A stretch of 7,683 bases of DNA from CAXMST01 sp964196325 (GCA_964196325.1 CAXMST010000150.1:1-7683); one strand, 5' to 3'. Counted from the first letter of the stretch, positions 1 through 5,896 are shown. Translations and numbers: made by a program. The notes: generated from the letters alone by a model not told the origin.

Positions 1-459
1 GCGCTGCTTGGGCCTGAACACGTTGAAGAGCTGGTCGAGGTCGACCGCCGTGGTCGTGTCGGTGCCCGAGATCGTGGCGCCCTCCTCAATCTCAGGCGAG
101 TTGTCCGCGCCGCGCGAGAGTGCGATGTAGCGGTTCGCGACCCCAGACAGAGAGCTCGCGCGGATCACCGCCGTGGTGCCCTCGGTCAGCGGCTCGTCGA
201 CGGTGACATCGACTGCTGCCTGACTGTCGTCGGTCAGATCGATCGAATCGATGTTCCCGACCGGCTGGCCGGCGACCAGAACCTGGTTGTCGGGGACCAG
301 CTGGCCACCGGTCTCGAACAGGAATGTGTATTTATGGCCGCTGCCGCCGCCTAGGAGCAGGAACAGGACGAGCACGACCGCGATGATCAGCGCGAACGTG
401 GCAGCTATTCGCGCGGGAGTCGAGGCGCCCTGTCCTACCCCAGCGTCAGGTTCACTCAC
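1..459 (-). CDS. MCE/MlaD-family lipid-transfer protein, N-terminal part
   Basis: The 153 visible residues run off the left edge. A short hydrophilic N-terminus is followed by one hydrophobic segment (about residues 17-37, rich in Ala, Ile, Val and Leu), so the protein is probably a signal-anchored single-pass protein facing outward. From about residue 42 comes a typical MCE domain: the KYTFLFETGGQLVPDNQV opening, the VAGQPVGNIDSI strand-turn, the VDVTVDEPL strand and the SLSGVANRYIAL segment. MCE proteins form hexameric rings or tubes that carry lipids for MlaE-type ABC importers; this is family knowledge. I chose the GTG at 459 because it follows a TAGGGT -10-like hexamer by six bases and leaves a normal short cytoplasmic tail. 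The same bases (AGGGTGA) could also act as a Shine-Dalgarno. No YrbE/MlaE permease gene lies just upstream, unlike in classical mce operons; instead a TetR regulator does. The substrate cannot be told. Confidence 0.9.
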   Translation of the reverse strand, partial: MSEPDAGVGQGASTPARIAATFALIIAVVLVLFLLLGGGSGHKYTFLFETGGQLVPDNQVLVAGQPVGNIDSIDLTDDSQAAVDVTVDEPLTEGTTAVIRASSLSGVANRYIALSRGADNSPEIEEGATISGTDTTTAVDLDQLFNVFRPKQR

Positions 460-465
460 CGATTC

Positions 466-471
466 ACCCTA
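466..471 (-). promoter_or_regulatory. Putative -10 element of the MCE gene (leaderless or overlapping SD)
   Basis: TAGGGT on the minus strand fits the actinobacterial TANNNT -10 consensus and ends six bases before the GTG at 459, so transcription would begin at or next to the start codon. No good -35 hexamer is seen at 17-18 bp. The stretch AGGGTGA could serve as a Shine-Dalgarno instead, so the two readings cannot be separated here. Confidence 0.45.
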
Positions 472-551
472 CGACCGCTTCGCTCTCGCCGAAAAAACTC
501 GCAACGCCCCTAGCTCGTTCCTCTCGATACCCACCTGCAGACTATCGAGGC

Positions 552-576
552 GAGGCGGATGTAGCGGCGCCGCCTC
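552..576 (-). terminator. Hairpin after the TetR gene, possible weak terminator
   Basis: A perfect 7-bp inverted repeat (GAGGCGG / CCGCCTC) with an 11-base loop begins about 13 bases past the TetR stop codon. No U-tract follows directly; a T6 run occurs only about 50 bases further downstream. It could be a weak or U-less terminator, or an mRNA-end stabilising hairpin. Confidence 0.4.
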
Positions 577-588
577 TCCGAGTTCGGG

Positions 589-1197
589 CTAGTCAGCCCT
601 GAGCAACGCGGCGGCCGCGGCGCGGCCGGCCGAAATCACGTCGTCGTAGGCGCGCTCGCGATCCGAAAGGACCTGCAGGGCGAGTCCGTCGGCGATCGCC
701 ACGAGGTAGGAAACGGTCGCATCGGCACCGTAGCGGAGGCTGACGGCACCGTCCCGCTCTTTCGCGCGGAGAACGTCGGCCACATGCGCCCTCGTCCGGC
801 GAAAGAGGTCCGCCACCTCGCGCTCGATCTCGGGGTTGCGCCTGCCGGCCGAGAACACCTCGAAGAGCAGCACGAAGACACCGGGGTCGTTCTCGATCGA
901 GTCCATCAGGTTGGAGACGAGCACGTCGAGCACGTCGTCAACGCTGCGGGCGGCCGCCAGCGGCGCGTCCAGCCGCGCCACCCGGATCTCCGTGTCGCTG
1001 CGGACGACCTCGACCAGCAGCCGCTCCTTTGTGCCGAAGTAGTAGTGCAGGAGCCCGCGAGAGACCCCCGCCTCGCGGGCAACGTGCTCGAAGGTCGAGC
1101 CGGCGATGCCCCGAGCGGCAACGCTGGCCCGCATCGCGTCGACGATCCGCTGCGCCTTGTCCCCGCTCAGCTCCCTCTTTCCTATCGCGGCCTCCAT
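589..1197 (-). CDS. TetR/AcrR-family transcriptional regulator
   Basis: This 202-residue protein has the usual TetR length. The N-terminal DNA-binding domain covers about residues 15-62. It holds the helix-turn-helix STFEHVAREAGVSRGLLHYY and then the FGTKERLLVEVV segment that marks the family. The rest is helical and would form the ligand-binding and dimerisation domain; its ligand cannot be predicted. The reading frame stays open for 78 more codons upstream, but that extension overlaps the next gene and has an arginine-rich, non-conserved composition. I therefore start at the ATG at 1197, which gives the normal short arm before helix 1. There is no Shine-Dalgarno; a TAGACT hexamer sits ten bases upstream. 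The gene lies 129 bp upstream of the MCE gene in the same direction. TetR-type control of an mce locus is known from Mycobacterium (Mce3R), so regulation of that neighbour, of itself, or of both is plausible but not shown. Confidence 0.93.
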   Translation of the reverse strand: MEAAIGKRELSGDKAQRIVDAMRASVAARGIAGSTFEHVAREAGVSRGLLHYYFGTKERLLVEVVRSDTEIRVARLDAPLAAARSVDDVLDVLVSNLMDSIENDPGVFVLLFEVFSAGRRNPEIEREVADLFRRTRAHVADVLRAKERDGAVSLRYGADATVSYLVAIADGLALQVLSDRERAYDDVISAGRAAAAALLRAD

Positions 1198-1207
1198 CGG
1201 TCGCGTG

Positions 1208-1213
1208 AGTCTA
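1208..1213 (-). promoter_or_regulatory. Putative -10 element of the TetR gene
   Basis: TAGACT on the minus strand ends ten bases before the ATG at 1197. Initiation six to seven bases downstream would leave a leader of only three to four bases. This suits the absence of a Shine-Dalgarno. No convincing -35 is visible. Confidence 0.4.
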
Positions 1214-1220
1214 GGGAAGT

Positions 1221-1241
1221 GCCCCCAGCCCGTCCGGGGGC
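1221..1241 (-). repeat. Inverted repeat between the small membrane gene and the TetR gene
   Basis: Six-base arms (GCCCCC / GGGGGC) are perfectly complementary around a 9-base centre. The element starts eight bases upstream of the putative TetR -10 hexamer, so it covers the -35 region. It could be a U-less terminator hairpin for the gene ending at 1283, or an operator for TetR autoregulation. Position alone does not decide. Confidence 0.45.
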
Positions 1242-1282
1242 GGGAGTTGAGCGCGCCCGTCCGAGCAGCGGTTCGCCGCCGC

Positions 1283-1735
1283 TCAGCCGGTTGTCTCGGC
1301 GGCGGGCTCGGTCGGAGTCGTGGTCGACGTGTACTCGAACTCCTCCTCGGCCCCGAAGAGCCGATCCAGCAGCGCCCGCCGGAGGTCCTCCGAGAGCGCG
1401 ACCGCAAGCACGGCCGCGACGAAGGCCACAAGCAACAGGCGACCGAAGCCGCCGCCGCGCTTAGCGCGCTTGCGGGGCTCCCGCAGCGCCTCCGAGGCCG
1501 CCTTCAGCGAGTCGGCGGCAGAGCGCAGGTTGTCCTGCACCTTACGATCCTCGAGCACGGCCTTGGCCGGCCCCTTCGAGCCGGCGGCGCGATCGTAGGC
1601 GCCGCGCGCAGCGTCATAGGCATCGCGGAGGTTGTCGCGCAGCTCATCGTCCTCGACCAGCCGCTGGACGTAGGGACGAGCCGCCTCCGCGGCCTCCTTG
1701 GCCTTGTCGTGGGCGTTCTTGCTGCGCTTCGCCAT
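1283..1735 (-). CDS. Membrane-anchored helical protein with an internal duplication, YtxH-like layout
   Basis: I do not recognise a named family for this 150-residue protein. Residues 1-23 are Lys/Ala-rich. Residues 26-49 and 60-83 look like two copies of one helical unit (cores VEDDELRDNLRDA and LEDRKVQDNLRSA, 34 residues apart, about 9 of 24 positions identical). A basic stretch (about 85-95) precedes a single hydrophobic segment (about 99-115), then an amphipathic helix and an acidic, Thr/Pro-rich tail. The layout recalls YtxH-type proteins, which place a membrane helix beside Ala/Lys-rich helices, but this is a resemblance only. By the positive-inside rule the N-terminal helices would be cytoplasmic. 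The start is set by an AGGAG at 1742-1746, six bases before the ATG at 1735; an in-frame TTG two codons earlier touches that AGGAG and cannot use it. It follows lon by 77 bp and may be cotranscribed or use the TATTCT at 1773-1778. Confidence 0.82.
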   Translation of the reverse strand: MAKRSKNAHDKAKEAAEAARPYVQRLVEDDELRDNLRDAYDAARGAYDRAAGSKGPAKAVLEDRKVQDNLRSAADSLKAASEALREPRKRAKRGGGFGRLLLVAFVAAVLAVALSEDLRRALLDRLFGAEEEFEYTSTTTPTEPAAETTG

Positions 1736-1741
1736 GATCAA

Positions 1742-1746
1742 CTCCT
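1742..1746 (-). promoter_or_regulatory. Shine-Dalgarno deciding the start of the small membrane gene
   Basis: AGGAG lies six bases upstream of the ATG at 1735 and directly abuts the alternative TTG at 1741, so it supports the ATG and rules out the TTG. Confidence 0.8.
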
Positions 1747-1772
1747 ATGCTTGGTCGGGGTCTGCCTGACTC

Positions 1773-1778
1773 AGAATA
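1773..1778 (-). promoter_or_regulatory. Possible -10 element upstream of the small membrane gene
   Basis: TATTCT on the minus strand lies in the 77-bp gap after lon, 37 bases before the ATG at 1735, which allows a leader of about 30 bases carrying the AGGAG. No clear -35 accompanies it, so cotranscription with lon remains possible. Confidence 0.35.
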
Positions 1779-1797
1779 GCCCCGGCGCGGGTGCGGC

Positions 1798-1807
1798 GCA
1801 GATCTGC
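1798..1807. repeat. 10-bp perfect palindrome after the lon stop
   Basis: GCAGATCTGC is a perfect palindrome beginning about five bases beyond the lon stop codon. It has no room for a good hairpin loop and no U-tract, so it is a poor terminator. It may be a protein-binding site or chance. Confidence 0.3.
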
Positions 1808-1812
1808 CCGAG

Positions 1813-4236
1813 TCAGCGAGGGCCCAGCGCGGCCTCGATCGCCGCACCGATCCGCTCGACATAGACGAACTCCAGCGCCGAGCGCTCGTGCTCGGGGATC
1901 TCGAGGATCTCGCCCTCATTTCGGGCCGGCGCGATCACCCGCCGGATTCCAGCTCGCTGGGCCGCCAGGGACTTCTCCTTGAGCCCGCCCACCGGCAATA
2001 CCTGGCCTGTCAGGGTGACCTCCCCGGTCATCGCCACGTCGGCGGCAACCGGGCGGCCACAGACCAGCGAGGTAAGCGCCACGGTCATCGCGACGCCGGC
2101 CGAGGGCCCGTCCTTGGGCACCGCCCCGGCTGGAACGTGGATATGGATGTCGTGCTTGGCAAAATACTCGGGAGCCAGGGAGGGAGCGAGCTCGGCCACG
2201 TTGCCGCGCAGGTAGGAGAGGGCCGCCTGGGCCGACTCCTTCATCACATCGCCGAGCTGGCCGGTGATCGTGAGCCTGCCGCTGCCGGGCATCGCGGTCG
2301 CCTCGATGAACAGCACCTCACCGCCGGCGGGCGTGTAGGCAAGGCCGGTCGCGACCCCGGCGACTTTGGTCCGGCGACGGGCCTCGGAGAAGTAGCGGCG
2401 GCGGCCGAGCAGCTCGCGGACGCGCTTGCCCGAGACGGTGAGCTTGCGCTTCGAGCCGCGCCCCTCGGCCCGCTCGCGCACCACCTTGCGGCAGACGGTG
2501 CCGATCTGGCGCTCGAGCTCGCGCACTCCCGCCTCACGGGTGTACTCCTCAATGATCGCCTTCAGCGCCGGGTCGGCGAAGGCAATCTGTGCGGGCTCGA
2601 GGCCGTTCTCGGCGATCTGGCGCGGGACCAGGTAGCGCCGCGCGATGTGCAGCTTCTCGTCGAGCGTGTAGCCGGAGAGCTGGATCACCTCCATCCGGTC
2701 GCGCAGCGGTCCAGGGATCGTCTCCAGCAGGTTCGCGGTGGCGATGAACACAACATCGGAGAGGTCGAAGTCGAGGTCGAGGTAGTGGTCACGGAAGCTG
2801 TCGTTCTGAGCCGGATCCAAGACCTCGAGCATCGCGCTGGACGGGTCGCCGCGGAAATCGGAGCCCATCTTGTCGATCTCATCGATCATGAACACGGGGT
2901 TGTTCGAACCGGCATCCCGCAGGGCCCGGATGATCGTGCCCGGCATCGCCCCGATGTAGGTGCGTCGATGGCCGCGGATCTCGGCCTCGTCGCGGACCCC
3001 CCCGACCGTGATCCGTTCGAAGCTGCGACCCAGCGCCCGTGCGATCGAGCGGCCCAGGCTCGTCTTGCCCACGCCGGGGGGCCCGGCGAAGCAGAGGATC
3101 GGGCCGCCCGAATCCGGCTTCAGCTCGCGCACCGCCAGGTACTCGAGGATCCGATCCTTGACCTGTTCGAGGTCGTAGTGGTCGGCATCGAGCACCTTGC
3201 GGGCGTGCGCGAGCTTCAGGTTGTCCTCGGTCGTCGCGCTCCAGGGCAACTCGACCAGCCACTGCAGGTAGGTCCGGATCACCCCGTATTCGGCGGCTGC
3301 CGTCGGTAGCCGCTCGAGCCGTCCCAGCTCCCGCTCGGCCGCCTTCGCGGCGTGCTCAGGCAGGCCCGCCGCCTCGATCTGCTCCCGGAGCTCTGCGACC
3401 TCCGCCTGGACCTCGTCGCCCTCGCCCAGCTCCTCCTGGATCGCCCGCATCTGCTCGCGCAGGTAGTACTCACGCTGGCCCTTGTCGATGCCCTCCTGAA
3501 CCTGCGTCTGGATCTTCGTCCCCAGCGAGATCACCTCGAGCTCGCGGGCGAGTATCTCGGAGAGCTTTCGCAACCTCGCGTTGACATCCGCCTGCTCGAG
3601 GATCTCCTGCTTCTCCGCCATCGGGATCCGGAGCGAGCCGGCAATCAGATGGGAGAGGGCCGAAGGGTCCTCGATGTTGGTGACCGCCAGCTGCAGCTCC
3701 TCTGGGAGATAGGGGATCTGCTCGATGATCTGGCTGAAGGTGGCCTGAACGTTGCGCGCCAGAGCCTCCAGCTCAGGACCCTCGTGGACGAGGTCGGGGA
3801 GCTCCTCGACCCGGGCGACCAGATACGGATCGGTGGCGACGTAGGATCCGATCCTGACCCGATGGGTGCCCTGAACGAGCACCCGTATCGAGCCGTCGGG
3901 CACCTTCATCATCCGGGCGACCACCCCGGCGACCCCAACGTCGTAGAGCTGCTCGGGGGCCGGCTCGTCGAGTTCCGGCTCGTGTGAGCCGACCATGGTC
4001 AAGGCGCGCTCGCCGCTGAGCACATCGTCAATCAGCCTGATCGAGCGTTCCTGGCCGATCGCCAGCGGCGTCAGCGTGCCTGGATAGGTGATCGTCTCGC
4101 GCAGCGGCAGGATCGGCAAGGCCTCGGGCAGGGGCACTGATCCGCCCTCGCGGATCGCCTGCTCGAGCGAGTCCTCGCTGACGATCTCGATCGACGGCCC
4201 TCCCCCAGGGCCGAGCCCGAAGTCGGCAGCAGCCAT
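1813..4236 (-). CDS. lon: ATP-dependent Lon protease (LonA type)
   Basis: This 807-residue protein has the full LonA architecture and normal length. It is a cytoplasmic hexameric AAA+ serine protease that unfolds and degrades misfolded and some regulatory proteins. The N-terminal substrate-binding domain starts near residue 41 (ILPLRETITYPGTLTPLAIG) after a 40-residue acidic leader. A coiled-coil stretch with the KIQTQVQEGIDKGQREYYLREQ signature covers about 240-300. The AAA+ module has Walker A GPPGVGKT at 385-392, Walker B ending in DEID at 452-455, and the DRMEVI arginine at 514. The C-terminal protease domain carries the Ser-Lys dyad: Ser712 in PKDGPSAG and Lys755 in GGLKEKS, 43 residues apart as in E. 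coli Lon (679 and 722). No key residue is missing. The ATG overlaps the hsp20 stop by one base (TGATG) and has only a weak Shine-Dalgarno, which points to translational coupling. I see no HAIR-type (HspR) or CIRCE operator. Confidence 0.98.
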   Translation of the reverse strand: MAAADFGLGPGGGPSIEIVSEDSLEQAIREGGSVPLPEALPILPLRETITYPGTLTPLAIGQERSIRLIDDVLSGERALTMVGSHEPELDEPAPEQLYDVGVAGVVARMMKVPDGSIRVLVQGTHRVRIGSYVATDPYLVARVEELPDLVHEGPELEALARNVQATFSQIIEQIPYLPEELQLAVTNIEDPSALSHLIAGSLRIPMAEKQEILEQADVNARLRKLSEILARELEVISLGTKIQTQVQEGIDKGQREYYLREQMRAIQEELGEGDEVQAEVAELREQIEAAGLPEHAAKAAERELGRLERLPTAAAEYGVIRTYLQWLVELPWSATTEDNLKLAHARKVLDADHYDLEQVKDRILEYLAVRELKPDSGGPILCFAGPPGVGKTSLGRSIARALGRSFERITVGGVRDEAEIRGHRRTYIGAMPGTIIRALRDAGSNNPVFMIDEIDKMGSDFRGDPSSAMLEVLDPAQNDSFRDHYLDLDFDLSDVVFIATANLLETIPGPLRDRMEVIQLSGYTLDEKLHIARRYLVPRQIAENGLEPAQIAFADPALKAIIEEYTREAGVRELERQIGTVCRKVVRERAEGRGSKRKLTVSGKRVRELLGRRRYFSEARRRTKVAGVATGLAYTPAGGEVLFIEATAMPGSGRLTITGQLGDVMKESAQAALSYLRGNVAELAPSLAPEYFAKHDIHIHVPAGAVPKDGPSAGVAMTVALTSLVCGRPVAADVAMTGEVTLTGQVLPVGGLKEKSLAAQRAGIRRVIAPARNEGEILEIPEHERSALEFVYVERIGAAIEAALGPR

Positions 4237-4700
4237 CAGCCAGCTCGCTCGATCGGCACCCTGCGCGTGCTCTCGCCGGCAGCCCGAAGCGGCAACTCGA
4301 CGCGCAGCAACCCGTCCTCGAAAGTGGCGCTGGCGCGCTCGGCCACGACCTCGACCCCGAGCTCGATCGCGCGGCGGAAGGACCCGGTCGGGATCTCGAC
4401 CTGCTGGTGGGCCCGCCCCTCGGTCTCACGCACGGGACGGGAGCCGGATAGGACCAGCTCGCGACCCGAGATCTCGAGGTTGACCCGATCGGGATCAACC
4501 CCGGCCAGGTCCGCCGTGACCACGGCCCTGGGGGGTGCCCCGGCCTCCGCTCCCTGACAGTAGTAGACGTCGACGCGAGGTGTGAAGCCGCTCGGGCGCC
4601 GGCCGGCAGGCGGGGGCTGGATCCAGGCGTCGCCGAAAAACTCGTCCATCTCACGCCTGATGCGCTCGATGTTGATGACCAAGTCTCGTTGCCGCGCCAT
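4236..4700 (-). CDS. Hsp20/alpha-crystallin-family small heat-shock protein
   Basis: This 154-residue protein is an ATP-independent holdase that should form cytoplasmic oligomers binding unfolding proteins. The N-terminal arm (about 1-40) holds the amphipathic helix RDLVINIERIRREMDEFFG. The alpha-crystallin domain spans about 41-138. It begins at PRVDVYY, includes a DLAGVDPDRVNLEISGREL segment, and ends with the family signature ATFEDGLLRVELPL (125-138). The C-terminal tail carries a VPI motif (148-150), the I/V-x-I/V anchor that docks onto a neighbouring subunit. The frame extends 22 codons further up to a GTG at 4766, but the ATG at 4700 matches family length and lies seven bases after a TAGGCT -10-like hexamer. 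The gene has no clear Shine-Dalgarno. Its stop overlaps the lon start, so chaperone and protease should be made together, probably under stress. Which sigma factor or repressor controls it is not evident. Confidence 0.95.
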   Translation of the reverse strand: MARQRDLVINIERIRREMDEFFGDAWIQPPPAGRRPSGFTPRVDVYYCQGAEAGAPPRAVVTADLAGVDPDRVNLEISGRELVLSGSRPVRETEGRAHQQVEIPTGSFRRAIELGVEVVAERASATFEDGLLRVELPLRAAGESTRRVPIERAG

Positions 4701-4707
4701 CGGCTTC

Positions 4708-4713
4708 AGCCTA
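4708..4713 (-). promoter_or_regulatory. Putative -10 element of the hsp20-lon operon (leaderless)
   Basis: TAGGCT on the minus strand ends seven bases before the ATG at 4700, which would put the transcript start on or beside the start codon. The -35 region shows no TTGACA-like hexamer at normal spacing. A stress sigma factor could explain that, but this is conjecture. Confidence 0.45.
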
Positions 4714-4748
4714 GTACACCCATCCGCAAGTACGATCACCCTCACACG

Positions 4749-4760
4749 GCGTCCGGACGC
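4749..4760. repeat. 12-bp perfect palindrome upstream of hsp20, possible operator
   Basis: GCGTCCGGACGC is perfectly palindromic and its flanks (CAC on the left, GTG on the right, with one extra base) lengthen the symmetry. It lies 35 bp upstream of the putative hsp20 -10 hexamer, where an activator or upstream repressor could bind. It does not match the HAIR or CIRCE heat-shock operators. CG-rich palindromes also arise by chance in such DNA. Confidence 0.4.
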
Positions 4761-4774
4761 GTGCACTAGTTCAA

Positions 4775-4789
4775 CCGCCGGGGAGCGGC
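4775..4789 (-). terminator. Short hairpin after the MBL gene, weak terminator candidate
   Basis: CGCCG and CGGCG arms around a CTCCC loop follow the MBL-fold stop codon by about 13 bases on the minus strand. The stem is only five base pairs and no U-tract follows, so it is a weak candidate. Confidence 0.25.
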
Positions 4790-4802
4790 GCCCAGCCCGA
4801 AC

Positions 4803-5576
4803 TCAAATCTCCCAGCTGGCCCCGCTCTGGGCGAGCTCGATCGGGCCGGCGTAAGCGAGAGCGGCCTGGGCCCTGAGCCAGTCGGGGTCGAGCTGGTCGG
4901 AGAAGTGGGTCAATACCAGACGCTCTACGTCTGCCCGAGCGGCCAGCTCACCCGCCTCGGCGGCGCTCATGTGGCCCCGCCGGCCGGCGGGGCCGGCCTC
5001 GTCGGAGGCATCGGCGAGGGTCGCCTCGGCGACCAGCAGCTGAGCCCCGGCGGCGGCCCGTTCGAGTCGCTCGTTCGGTCCGCAGTCCGCGCCGTAGACG
5101 ATCCGGCGACCGCTCGGCGCACTCAACTCGAGCGCATGGGTGAGCGTGTAGTGAGGCACCTCGTACAGCCCGACCTCGATTGGCCCGAGGCTGAGCCGGC
5201 CGTCGAGCTGATACTCGCTGAGCTCGAAGACCGAGTCGAGAAACGCGGCTGTGCCCCAGGTGGAGACCAGGCTGCGCAGTGCTTCGGCGCCGCCGGGAGG
5301 CAGGGCCACGGGCAGGCGAGGTCGATCAGGGTCCTTCGGGCTGCCGTCGATCAGGGCATAGGCGAAGGGGGCGAGGTCGAGCACGTGATCGCCGTGGAAA
5401 TGGCTGATCAGGATCTGATCGACGTCGAGATAGTCGTGCCGTGCGCGGAGCGCTCCGAAGGCACCGTTGCCACAGTCAACCAGCAAGGTGAAGTCGCCCT
5501 GTTCGACCAGATAGCTGCTGCAGGCCCCACCCGCGTCGGTGTAGGCGGGCGACTTGCCTAGAACGGTGAATCTCAC
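4803..5576 (-). CDS. MBL-fold metallohydrolase, Rv1339/YhfI-like
   Basis: This 257-residue protein is a metallo-beta-lactamase-fold hydrolase of the RNase Z-like branch. All metal-binding positions are visible: HFHGDH at 59-64, His142 or His147 in PHYTLTHALEL, Asp164 in YGADCGP, His202 in GHMSAAEAGELA, and His224 in LVLTHFS. A binuclear, probably zinc, centre should therefore be intact. The opening (MRFTVLGKSP, SSYLVEQGDFTLLVDCGNGAFG) and the AEAT...H-S-A-EAG pattern resemble, from memory, Mycobacterium Rv1339 and Bacillus YhfI. Rv1339 has been reported as an atypical cyclic-nucleotide phosphodiesterase, so cAMP or another phosphodiester is a reasonable but unproven substrate. The GTG at 5576 is six bases after a TACAGT -10-like hexamer with no real Shine-Dalgarno. 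The gene sits 45 bp after the four-cysteine gene and 102 bp before hsp20, and no sequence evidence links it functionally to either. Confidence 0.9.
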   Translation of the reverse strand: MRFTVLGKSPAYTDAGGACSSYLVEQGDFTLLVDCGNGAFGALRARHDYLDVDQILISHFHGDHVLDLAPFAYALIDGSPKDPDRPRLPVALPPGGAEALRSLVSTWGTAAFLDSVFELSEYQLDGRLSLGPIEVGLYEVPHYTLTHALELSAPSGRRIVYGADCGPNERLERAAAGAQLLVAEATLADASDEAGPAGRRGHMSAAEAGELAARADVERLVLTHFSDQLDPDWLRAQAALAYAGPIELAQSGASWEI

Positions 5577-5582
5577 GCCCCG

Positions 5583-5588
5583 ACTGTA
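5583..5588 (-). promoter_or_regulatory. Putative -10 element of the MBL-fold gene (leaderless)
   Basis: TACAGT on the minus strand ends six bases before the GTG at 5576, giving a transcript that would start at the initiation codon. The bases between are CGGGGC and do not form a Shine-Dalgarno at useful spacing. No clear -35 is seen. Confidence 0.5.
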
Positions 5589-5621
5589 TGGCCCCCGGGC
5601 CGCGACCGCTCCCGAGGCGGC

Positions 5622-5885
5622 TCAGGCGGCAGCGGTGAGGGCCGTCCGCCGCGAGTGCTCGCCGGCATCCCGGGCTTGCTCCGAGCGCAGCAGCAGCATC
5701 GGCTGGGTCGGCGGCACCAGGCCCTGGGGCGAGTCCGGCCTGAAGGTCGAGCAGGGCTCGTCGAGCTCGAGCGCACAGAGCATCCGCCGGCCGAAATAGC
5801 AACCCTCACAGCTCGGCTTCTGCTGTCGCGCCCGCCGGGGCTTGGCTGTTGCGACGGCGCCCGCGGTCGGCTGTTTGGGGCTCAC
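5622..5885 (-). CDS. Small four-cysteine protein of unknown function
   Basis: I cannot name a family for this 87-residue protein. Residues 1-24 are Ala/Pro/Lys/Arg-rich and probably disordered. A compact core follows at about 25-66, with cysteines at 26, 29, 37 and 45 (C-x2-C-x7-C-x7-C) and the conserved-looking segments CYFGRRMLCALELDEPCSTF and PPTQPMLLLR. The tail is polar and Ala-rich. Four regularly spaced cysteines suggest a zinc ribbon-like knuckle or possibly an Fe-S site; there is no signal peptide or membrane helix. The GTG start at 5885 is supported by GAGAGGA, whose AGAGG lies six bases upstream. The codon pattern and the ordered core argue for a real gene even though it is short. 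It faces away from the hydroxylase gene across a 203-bp gap and precedes the MBL-fold gene in the same direction. Its role is unknown; nucleic-acid binding through the basic N-terminus is one possibility. Confidence 0.75.
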   Translation of the reverse strand: MSPKQPTAGAVATAKPRRARQQKPSCEGCYFGRRMLCALELDEPCSTFRPDSPQGLVPPTQPMLLLRSEQARDAGEHSRRTALTAAA

Positions 5886-5889
5886 TCAG

Positions 5890-5896
5890 ATCCTCT
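5890..5896 (-). promoter_or_regulatory. Shine-Dalgarno of the four-cysteine gene
   Basis: GAGAGGA on the minus strand lies directly upstream of the GTG at 5885 at normal spacing and sets this non-ATG start. Unlike most of its neighbours, this gene therefore has a leader. Confidence 0.6.

Noticed and set aside
481..500. T6 run on the minus strand as an intrinsic terminator for the TetR gene
   Set aside because: Only a 4-bp stem can be drawn just before the run, too weak to call. The stronger hairpin at 552-576 is too far from it.
1198..1431. 78-codon upstream extension of the TetR frame
   Set aside because: It overlaps the small membrane protein gene, is Arg/Ser/Pro-rich, and would put an atypical tail before the TetR DNA-binding domain.
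2100..2140. Ala instead of Glu in the Lon HVP-E-G motif near the catalytic serine
   Set aside because: The VPAG variant is, to my recollection, common in actinobacterial Lon proteins, and the Ser-Lys dyad is intact, so this is not a defect.
1888..3309. Long plus-strand open frame (473 codons) antisense to lon
   Set aside because: It lies wholly inside the intact lon gene on the other strand. Its His/Asp/Arg/Gly-rich translation shows no domain, and such frames are expected opposite GC-rich codons.
4701..4766. Hsp20 start at the GTG 22 codons upstream
   Set aside because: The extra residues do not fit the family N-terminus, there is no Shine-Dalgarno, and the -10-like TAGGCT would fall inside the gene.
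4905..5561. Plus-strand open frame antisense to the MBL-fold gene
   Set aside because: It has no recognisable domain, and the opposite strand encodes a complete metal-binding hydrolase.
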